Positions 1 through 5,149 of a stretch of 6,903 nt of DNA are shown piece by piece. Where the stretch lies: positions 1 through 6,903 of the forward strand of contig JAEMPK010000016.1 in NCBI GenBank assembly GCA_022759345.1, given 5' to 3'. The notes under the pieces are model-generated. The model searched no databases. It was not told the origin of the DNA and saw only the letters and a program-made list of their open reading frames with translations. The translations under genes and the position numbers were made by a program. The first letter of the stretch is position 1, and every line of letters starts with the position of its first letter. This stretch comes from Pyrobaculum sp. (GTDB taxonomy: Archaea; Thermoproteota; Thermoprotei; Thermoproteales; Thermoproteaceae).

Positions 1-494
1 TGATCGCCCAGCTGGCCGAGGGCCGGGCGAAGATCGTCGCCGTGGATCTCTCGGCCAAGCGGGTCCTGCGGATGAAGAGGCTTTTGAGGCTCCTCGGCGT
101 GGGGGACCTGGTGGAGGTGGTTAGGGCGGACTCCAGGAGGCTGCGCGCCGCGCGTTTCGACAAGGCTCTTCTGGACGCGCCCTGCTCCTCAAGCGGGGCC
201 TTCACCAAGGAGCCCGCGACCAAGATATACCCGAGGCTGGAGGAGGCGCCCCGCTACGGCGCGTTGCAGAGGGAGCTCTTGAGGAACGCCCTTACGCTGG
301 CGTCGGAGGTGGTGTACGCGGTCTGTAGCATACTGCCGGAGGAGGGGGAGGAGGTGGTGACGTCGGTCGGCGCAAAGGCGGAGAGGCCGCACCCGGACCT
401 GGCCCCCTCCTACAGAGGAGACGTAGGGGGGAGGACCTTTCCGCATATACACAGAAGCGAGGCCTTCTTCATGTCGAGGGTTACCCCTTCTTGA
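1..494 (+). CDS. NOL1/NOP2/Sun-family RNA cytosine-5 methyltransferase, C-terminal part (5' truncated)
   Basis: This is the last 163 residues of a SAM-dependent RNA m5C methyltransferase; the reading frame (codons from base 3) is open to the left edge, so the GTG at 42 is internal. The fragment begins in the SAM-binding region (KIVAVDLSAKRV, about residues 10-21). It then has motif IV DAPCSSSG (Cys61 of the fragment) and motif VI YAVCSILPEEGEE (Cys108). These are the two family cysteines: in characterised members the motif VI cysteine attacks C6 of the target cytosine and the motif IV cysteine helps release the product. The end (RTFPHIHRSEAFFMSR) is the usual C-terminal strand of the catalytic domain, with no PUA domain after it. 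The target, tRNA or rRNA, cannot be told from this part. The stop codon lies 14 bp inside the 3' end of the convergent UPF0210 gene. Confidence 0.93.
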   Translation, partial: IAQLAEGRAKIVAVDLSAKRVLRMKRLLRLLGVGDLVEVVRADSRRLRAARFDKALLDAPCSSSGAFTKEPATKIYPRLEEAPRYGALQRELLRNALTLASEVVYAVCSILPEEGEEVVTSVGAKAERPHPDLAPSYRGDVGGRTFPHIHRSEAFFMSRVTPS

Positions 495-1824
495 GCCTCT
501 CCACGCCGGGGGGCGCGGTGCCGCCTCTGGAGACCAGGGGGATTTTGGAACTGGGGAGGTCCATCACGGCGACTGAGCCGTAGAGGCCGCCGAGGTCGTA
601 GACGTCGCCGGGCTTCGCGCCGGGGATGGGCACCAGCCGGACGCCTAGGGGCTTGTCGAGGTGGACCGCCAGGGCCATTACGTCTGCTATAAGCGCCGCC
701 ACCGCCTCCGGGCTCGCGTCGCCCGGTATCCCCACCATGTCTATGCCTGTGTTGCAGACGGCGGCCATGGCCTTGAGCGTGTCGAAGCTGAGGGCGCCTT
801 CGGCCGCGGCCTTCGCCATGACGGCGTCTTCGCTTACCGGTATAAAGGCGCCGCTGAGGCCTCCTATGGTGGAGGCGGCCATGGCGCCGCCCTTCTTGAC
901 GGCGTCTGTGAAGAGGGCTAGGGCGAAGACGGAGCCGGGCGCCCCCACCCTCGGCAGGCCGATGGCCTCGAGGACGGCGGCCACGGAGTCCCCCACCTTC
1001 GGCGAAGGCGCCACGCTCAGGTCCACCGCTCCGAAGGGCACCCCAAGCTCCTTGGCCACCTCCCTCCCCACCAGCTCGCCTAGCCTCGTGATCTTGAAGG
1101 CGGCCCGTTTGATGGCGTCGTGGAGGGTCCTCACGTCTGCGTCGGGCATGTTCCTCACCACGGCCTCGATGACGCCGGGGCCGCTTACCGCTATGTTCAC
1201 CACGGCGTCTGGGAGGCCTAGGCCGTGGTAGGCCCCCGGCATGAAGGGGACGTCTTCCGGCAGGTTGGCGGTGGCGGCGAATCTGGCGGCGGCGTGGGGC
1301 CTCATGGCGAGGACGAGCTCCGCCGTTTTTCTAACCCCGTCTAGGTTGACGCCGGTGGCTGTGGAGGCCACGTTTAGGAACCCCGCCAACCTGGCCGTGG
1401 AGTTGAGGGCCTCGGGGAGGGCCTCCATAAGCGCCTTGTCGCCTCTGGAGGCGCCCATGTGGATGAAGGCGGAGAAGCCTCCCACCATGTCGACGCCGTA
1501 CCTCTCCGCCAGCTTGTCTAGGTGTTGCGCCACCTCGACGGCGGCCCTCCAGTCGCCGATGGGCTCGAGGAGCATGGAGACGGGCGACACGGCCAGCCTC
1601 ACCGTCACCACCCTGACCCCCAGCCTGGAGGCCACCCGCTCCACCGCCGGCCTGAGCCGGGTGAGGTAGGGCTCCAGGAGCTCCTCCAAAGCCTGTAGAA
1701 GGTCTCCGACCCTCGGCCTGGCGGCTGGGAGCGTGTTGACGCTCAGCGTCACCGCCCTTATGTCCAGCTCTCTGAACAGAAGCATCTCGAGGACTTCGCC
1801 GATTTCGCGGGGGTCGAACCTCAT
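481..1824 (-). CDS. PFL-like protein of unknown function, UPF0210/DUF711 family
   Basis: A 447-residue protein, the usual length for UPF0210. As I recall the family, its fold resembles pyruvate formate-lyase, but no reaction has been assigned. Family blocks visible in order: LDIRAVTLSVN (20-30), VDMVGGFSAFIHMG (111-124), FMPGAYHGLGLPD (194-206), VSGPGVIEAV (213-222), KITRLGELVG (244-253), VDLSVAPSPKVGDSVA (267-282), GGLSGAFIPVSED (321-333), and a C-terminal SRGGTAPP (432-439). There is a single cysteine (Cys357, in AAVCNTGID), at a position that is also cysteine in bacterial homologues. I see no glycyl-radical loop near the C terminus, so a radical mechanism like that of PFL is not supported. 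The start ATG overlaps the stop of the upstream ACT-domain gene (ATGA). The only purine-rich stretch before it (AGAGG) is just 2 nt away, so translational coupling is likely. Confidence 0.93.
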   Translation of the reverse strand: MRFDPREIGEVLEMLLFRELDIRAVTLSVNTLPAARPRVGDLLQALEELLEPYLTRLRPAVERVASRLGVRVVTVRLAVSPVSMLLEPIGDWRAAVEVAQHLDKLAERYGVDMVGGFSAFIHMGASRGDKALMEALPEALNSTARLAGFLNVASTATGVNLDGVRKTAELVLAMRPHAAARFAATANLPEDVPFMPGAYHGLGLPDAVVNIAVSGPGVIEAVVRNMPDADVRTLHDAIKRAAFKITRLGELVGREVAKELGVPFGAVDLSVAPSPKVGDSVAAVLEAIGLPRVGAPGSVFALALFTDAVKKGGAMAASTIGGLSGAFIPVSEDAVMAKAAAEGALSFDTLKAMAAVCNTGIDMVGIPGDASPEAVAALIADVMALAVHLDKPLGVRLVPIPGAKPGDVYDLGGLYGSVAVMDLPSSKIPLVSRGGTAPPGVERLKKG

Positions 1825-2093
1825 ATCCTCTGCATGTATCTAAAGACGTCTATGTGGTATATGCCCACCATGACGCCGAGTCTCTTCCCCTCCTCCTCCA
1901 GCTCTTTCCTAAGCTGGCCGATGTCTACGTCGGCCTTGGACAAGTCCACCACCATGATCATGGAGAAGATGTCCCGTACCACGGTCTGAGAGATGTCGAC
2001 GATGTTGACGTTGTGCCGCGCAAGGATGTTGGTTATGCCTGCGACGATGCCCACCCTATCAGCCCCTAGGACGGACACCACGGCAAGCTCCAT
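1821..2093 (-). CDS. ACT-domain protein, UPF0237 family
   Basis: A small 90-residue protein made of one ACT domain. ACT domains usually dimerise and bind amino acids or other small ligands to regulate a partner. The N-terminal half is typical of UPF0237: VVSVLGADRVGIVAGITN (5-22), then the strongly conserved VNIVDISQTV (29-38), and a second strand SMIMVVDLS (44-52). The C terminus (YHIDVFRYMQRI) also matches the family. UPF0237 genes commonly sit directly before UPF0210 genes in bacteria and archaea, as here, so it is plausibly the regulatory subunit or sensor of the PFL-like protein (inference). The ATG at 2093 is preferred over the in-frame TTG at 2099: it gives the normal N terminus and lies about 22 nt from a TATA box on the same strand, implying a transcript with little or no leader. 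Confidence 0.92.
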   Translation of the reverse strand: MELAVVSVLGADRVGIVAGITNILARHNVNIVDISQTVVRDIFSMIMVVDLSKADVDIGQLRKELEEEGKRLGVMVGIYHIDVFRYMQRI

Positions 2094-2110
2094 GGGCAAG
2101 CCGCGGCGCT

Positions 2111-2120
2111 CCTATAAATG
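2111..2120 (-). promoter_or_regulatory. TATA box for the ACT/UPF0210 operon
   Basis: On the minus strand this reads CATTTATAGG, with the TTTATA core at 2118-2113 centred about 22.5 nt before the ATG at 2093. The spacing fits a leaderless or nearly leaderless mRNA. No Shine-Dalgarno sequence precedes the ATG, which fits the same view. Confidence 0.6.
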
Positions 2121-2145
2121 GATTACGCCAAGCCGCCCCGCGGCG

Positions 2146-2176
2146 GTGGGCGAGACGGGCTGACGCAGTGGGCGAG
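2146..2176. repeat. 9-bp direct repeat in the divergent intergenic region
   Basis: GTGGGCGAG occurs at 2146-2154 and again at 2168-2176, with a 22-nt period (about two helical turns). It lies between the outward-facing TATA boxes of the ACT/UPF0210 operon and the citrate synthase gene. It could be a tandem operator, but a chance repeat is possible in GC-rich sequence. Confidence 0.4.
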
Positions 2177-2258
2177 GCCTCCAAATAGGCGGGAGTCTAC
2201 CGTAATTATAATTGTCAAAATTCCCGAGCTTCTAAATAAGTGGCGTGTCGATGAAATG

Positions 2259-2267
2259 TATAAATTT
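2259..2267 (+). promoter_or_regulatory. TATA box for citrate synthase
   Basis: TATAAATTT in an AT-rich stretch that stands out from the GC-rich surroundings. The TATAAA core is centred about 24.5 nt before the ATG at 2286, as expected for a leaderless transcript. This supports 2286 as the true start rather than the upstream ATGs at 2118 and 2256, which stay in frame but lie before the box. Confidence 0.6.
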
Positions 2268-2285
2268 CTAGAGGTTCCGTGCTTT

Positions 2286-3413
2286 ATGTATTTTCCAGGT
2301 CTAGAAGGTGTTGTTGTAAAGGAGACGAAGATATGTCTAATAGATGTTGAGAATTCTAAGATCTACTACAGGGGGTACGACTTGGAGGAGCTGGCTGAGA
2401 GGTCTACGTTTGAGGAAACTACATATCTCCTGTGGTACGGCTCTCTGCCTCGGAGGTCTGAGCTTGAGGAGTTTAAGAGGGCCCTTGCGCGGCACCGCCT
2501 CCCGCCTAGCCACGTCGTAGACCTCGTGGTCAACGCGCCGCGGTCTGCGGAGCCTATAGACGTCTTGAGGACGGCGGTGTCTGCGATGGCTTTTGGGGAG
2601 GACTTGAGGGATAGGTCGCCCCAGGCCGAGCTGGCGAGGGGGCTGAAGATCACGGCCGCCATGCCCTACGTGGTGGCGGCGTTCGACAGGTCGCGGAGGG
2701 GGCTGAAGCCGCCGGAGTTGGTGGAGGCTGGGAGCCACGCCGAGTTTTTCCTCTGGGCTCTGCGGGGCGAGAGGCCCAGCCCGCGGGAGGTGAAGGCGTT
2801 TGACGTCATGTTGATAATATACGCGGAGCACTCTATGAACAACAGCGCCTTCACGGCCGTCACCGTGGCCTCCACCTTGGCGGACATGTACGCGGCGGTC
2901 ACCGCCGCGGTGGCCAGCCTCAAGGGGCCGCTGCACGGCGGCGCCAACGTCGACGCCTCGCTGATGCTGGAGGAGGTGGGAGACGCTAAAAACGTGGAGA
3001 GGTGGGTGGACGAGCAGCTGGCTAAGGGGCGCAGGATTCCGGGCTTCGGCCACCGCATCTACAAGAGGGGGCCGGATCCCCGTCTCAGGGTTTTGAGGCG
3101 TCTCGCCAGAGACCTCGCGGCGGAGCGCGGCGACTACCGGTGGGTGGAGTTGGCGGAGAGGCTGGAGGAGTACGTCACGGCTAAGTTGTCCCATAAGGGG
3201 ATTTATCCAAACACAGATCTCTACGCCGCCGTTATCTTCCGCTACCTAGGCCTGCCTGTGGATGTGAACCTGCCGGTCTTTGCCATGTCTAGGGTGGCCG
3301 GCTGGGTGGCGCATGTGGTGGAGTATAGACAGGCGAACCGGCTGATAAGGCCTACCGAGAGGTATACGGGGCCGGTGGGGCTGAGGTACGTCCCTATTGA
3401 GGAGAGAGGTTAG
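2286..3413 (+). CDS. gltA: Citrate synthase (archaeal type)
   Basis: Condenses acetyl-CoA and oxaloacetate to citrate in the cytoplasm; related 2-methylcitrate synthase activity cannot be excluded by sequence. With the ATG at 2286 the protein is 375 residues, the usual archaeal length, and opens with GLEGVVVKETKI as in Sulfolobus citrate synthase. The catalytic residues are all present: His217 in LKGPLHGG, His256 in IPGFGHRIYK and Asp311 in IYPNTD. The substrate-binding region AEHSMNNSAFT (180-190, His182) and the C-terminal NRLIRP (351-356) are also present. The frame stays open upstream to an ATG at 2118, but that extension has no family match and contains the TATA box. The first codons are AT-richer than the rest, which is common at the 5' end of mRNAs that must stay unstructured. 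The protein has only one cysteine (Cys17). Confidence 0.95.
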   Translation: MYFPGLEGVVVKETKICLIDVENSKIYYRGYDLEELAERSTFEETTYLLWYGSLPRRSELEEFKRALARHRLPPSHVVDLVVNAPRSAEPIDVLRTAVSAMAFGEDLRDRSPQAELARGLKITAAMPYVVAAFDRSRRGLKPPELVEAGSHAEFFLWALRGERPSPREVKAFDVMLIIYAEHSMNNSAFTAVTVASTLADMYAAVTAAVASLKGPLHGGANVDASLMLEEVGDAKNVERWVDEQLAKGRRIPGFGHRIYKRGPDPRLRVLRRLARDLAAERGDYRWVELAERLEEYVTAKLSHKGIYPNTDLYAAVIFRYLGLPVDVNLPVFAMSRVAGWVAHVVEYRQANRLIRPTERYTGPVGLRYVPIEERG

Positions 3414-3415
3414 AC

Positions 3416-3420
3416 TTTTT
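3416..3420 (+). terminator. Short T-run after citrate synthase
   Basis: TTTTT begins 3 nt after the citrate synthase stop codon (TAG, 3411-3413) and before the etfB promoter. Archaeal RNA polymerase can terminate at T-runs without a hairpin, so this is a plausible but weak terminator. Confidence 0.4.
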
Positions 3421-3455
3421 ACGTGGTGCACCTAGTCTCAGTGGCTAACTCTATA

Positions 3456-3465
3456 CTTATAAATA
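3456..3465 (+). promoter_or_regulatory. TATA box for the etfBA operon
   Basis: CTTATAAATA, with the TTATAAA core (3457-3463) centred about 23 nt before the etfB ATG at 3483. No Shine-Dalgarno sequence lies between it and the start, so a leaderless or very short-leader mRNA is expected. It indicates that etfBA is transcribed separately from citrate synthase. Confidence 0.62.
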
Positions 3466-3482
3466 ACAGTATTTAGAATGCC

Positions 3483-4253
3483 ATGAAAATTGCGGTGTTG
3501 ATTAAGACGGCGCTCGACACGGGCCAGCTCCGGGTAAGAGATACGGTGGTTGTGGAGGAGACCCCCCTCAAGATCAGTGACATAGATAGAAACGCCGTGG
3601 AGGAGGCGGTGAAGCTCAAGGGCAAGGACAAGGCGTACGGAGTCACAGTGCTGAAATGGGGGCCTCTTCAGAAAAAGGTACAGGAGGCTGAGAACGTCCT
3701 TAGGGAGGCCTTGGCCATGGGCCTAGACGAGGCCTACCTCGTGGCGGACGAGAAGCTGTTAAACGCGAGCCACATCGCCACGGCCAAGGCGATTGCGGCG
3801 GTGGTCAAGAAGGTGGGGGCGGACCTCGTGTTGGCCGGCGAGGCCACTGTGGACAACTACACCGGCCAAATCCCGGCGCGGGTCGCCGCCGAGCTGGGCT
3901 GGCCCGTCATAACTTACGCAAGGGAGCTGAAGGTGGAGGGCGGGAGGGTCGTGGCGCGTAGGGATCTGGAGGACCACGTGGAGGTGGTGGAGGCCCCCCT
4001 CCCGGCGGTGGTGTCGGTGACTAGGGAGATCAACCAGCCAAGGATACCCACTCTTCTCGCCATCAGGGCGGCCATGAAGAAGCCCATAAACAGACTCACC
4101 CTCGCCGACCTAGGCATAAGCGTTGAGCCTAAGATCTCCGCGGCCTACAAGCCGTTGGTGATCCAGCGCAAGAAGATAGTCATAAAAGACGGGACGCCGG
4201 AGGAGAAGGCGGAGAAGCTTATACAGTACCTACGTCAGGAGGGGGTCATATGA
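3483..4253 (+). CDS. fixA: Electron transfer flavoprotein, beta subunit (EtfB/FixA)
   Basis: The smaller subunit of the ETF heterodimer, 256 residues, the normal size. It opens with MKIAVLIKTALDT and has the ETF beta features in order: ISDIDRNAVEEAVKLK (31-46), REALAMGLDEAYLV (74-87), the nucleotide-binding region LAGEATVDNYTGQIPARVA (117-135), a stretch resembling the ETF-beta signature (157-180) ending in APLPAVVSVT, and NQPRIPTLLAIRAAMKK (184-200). In ordinary ETFs this subunit holds AMP; in electron-bifurcating ETFs the same site holds a second FAD that reacts with NADH. The sequence alone does not settle which applies here. An EtfABCX complex from Pyrobaculum aerophilum has been reported as bifurcating, which makes that version plausible. 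It overlaps etfA by ATGA, as expected for subunits made in equal amounts. Confidence 0.94.
   Translation: MKIAVLIKTALDTGQLRVRDTVVVEETPLKISDIDRNAVEEAVKLKGKDKAYGVTVLKWGPLQKKVQEAENVLREALAMGLDEAYLVADEKLLNASHIATAKAIAAVVKKVGADLVLAGEATVDNYTGQIPARVAAELGWPVITYARELKVEGGRVVARRDLEDHVEVVEAPLPAVVSVTREINQPRIPTLLAIRAAMKKPINRLTLADLGISVEPKISAAYKPLVIQRKKIVIKDGTPEEKAEKLIQYLRQEGVI
4238..4245 (+). promoter_or_regulatory. Shine-Dalgarno sequence for etfA
   Basis: GGAGGGGG at the end of etfB, with GGAGG ending 7 nt before the etfA ATG at 4250. It is the only strong ribosome-binding site seen at a start in this window. It belongs to an internal operon gene, while the first genes of the transcription units lack one. 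Confidence 0.65.
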
Positions 4254-5149
4254 AGACGCTGGTGGTCTTCCCCAACAAGGAGCTTCTATACGCCGCGTCT
4301 ACGCTCGGCGGCGAGGTTGCCGCGCTGGTGTTCAGCCAGAAAGAGGCCGAGGCTGTGTCTGGGAAAGCCCACAAGATCCTCGTCGCGGAGGTGGACCCCA
4401 GGCTCCCAGACGCCGCGGCTGAGGCCGTGGCGAAGGCGGCGGCTGGCTACGACCTCGTGTTGATGCCGTCTACCAAAAACGCCAAGACGGTGGGCGGCTT
4501 GGCGGCGCAGAAGCTCGGCGTGGAGCTCTTGGTGGATGTGCTGTCGATGAGGGCTGAAGGCGGAGTCCTCACCGCTGAGAGGTACGTGTTTGGCAACAAG
4601 GCAGTGGCCACCGTGCAGGTTTCTTTGCCCGCCGTTGTCACGGTGGCGCCTGGGCGGTTCCAGGGGGAGCCCCCAGCCGTGCAGAGCGCCGTGGAGAAGC
4701 TGGCGTTGGCCCCAACGTCTAGGCTGAAGATAGTGGCCGTGGAGGAGAAGTCGAGAGGCGCTGTGAGGCTGGAGGAGGCCGAGATAATCGTGTCGGTGGG
4801 CAGAGGCTTCAAGAAGAAGGAGGATCTGCAGATGGCCTTTGAGCTGGCTAAGGTGTTGGGCGGGCAGGTGGGCTGTTCCCGCCCCATCGCGGCCGACTTG
4901 AAGTGGCTCCCGGAGGAGCACTGGGTGGGGCTGTCTGGGAAGAAGGTGAAGCCCAAGCTCTATCTGGCGATAGGCATATCGGGCCAGCCGCAGCACATAG
5001 CCGGCATCCTCGACAGCAGGATAATCGCGGCTATAAACAACGACCCCTCGGCCCCCATATTCCAAAACGCCGACTACGGCGTGGTGGAGGACCTCTACAA
5101 GATTGTGCCCATATTGATAAACAAGATATCGAAACTAAAAGGAGGCTAA
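4250..5149 (+). CDS. fixB: Electron transfer flavoprotein, alpha subunit (EtfA/FixB)
   Basis: The larger ETF subunit, 299 residues. Residues 1 to about 165 form the N-terminal domain, which packs against EtfB. From about 175 the C-terminal FAD-binding domain is clear: VGRGFKKKEDLQ (183-194), GCSRPIAADLKW (208-219), HWVGLSGKKVKPKLYLAIG (224-242), ISGQPQHIAG (243-252), INNDPSAPIFQNADYG (262-277). The usual QVGxTG motif reads WVGLSG, so Ser229 stands where most ETFs have threonine. The serine can still hydrogen-bond the flavin. There is no added ferredoxin domain at the N terminus. The gene follows etfB with a 4-bp overlap and its own Shine-Dalgarno sequence. The dehydrogenase or FixC/FixX partner is not next to it, because the next gene lies on the other strand. 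The last codons overlap the SAM hydrolase gene by 4 bp. Confidence 0.95.
   Translation: MKTLVVFPNKELLYAASTLGGEVAALVFSQKEAEAVSGKAHKILVAEVDPRLPDAAAEAVAKAAAGYDLVLMPSTKNAKTVGGLAAQKLGVELLVDVLSMRAEGGVLTAERYVFGNKAVATVQVSLPAVVTVAPGRFQGEPPAVQSAVEKLALAPTSRLKIVAVEEKSRGAVRLEEAEIIVSVGRGFKKKEDLQMAFELAKVLGGQVGCSRPIAADLKWLPEEHWVGLSGKKVKPKLYLAIGISGQPQHIAGILDSRIIAAINNDPSAPIFQNADYGVVEDLYKIVPILINKISKLKGG
5137..5140 (-). terminator. Possible terminator for the SAM hydrolase gene inside etfA
   Basis: On the minus strand the bases just after the SAM hydrolase stop read CCTCCTTTTAGTTTCG, a short U-rich stretch (TTTT at 5140-5137, then TTT). It lies within the last codons of etfA. It is weaker than the T-tract on the other strand. 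Confidence 0.3.

Noticed and set aside
626..1669. Long plus-strand open frames opposite the UPF0210 gene
   Set aside because: They are low-complexity Ala/Ser/Pro/Thr-rich translations of the antisense strand of a clear gene, a usual effect of GC-rich codon use.
2118..2285. An open in-frame extension that would give citrate synthase 56 more N-terminal residues
   Set aside because: It has no resemblance to citrate synthases, contains the likely TATA box, and starts at an ATG that overlaps the TATA box of the divergent ACT gene.
2094..2285. A C/D box guide RNA, common in Pyrobaculum, in the longest intergenic region
   Set aside because: A CTGA occurs near 2159 but no matching box C (RTGATGA) was found on either strand, so no C/D pair can be supported.
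2337..3194. A 285-codon minus-strand open frame opposite citrate synthase
   Set aside because: The translation is Arg/His/Pro-rich with no family feature, and the opposite strand encodes a complete citrate synthase with all catalytic residues.
4286..5065. Long minus-strand open frames opposite etfA
   Set aside because: They show no recognisable motif and lie fully within a well-supported gene on the other strand.
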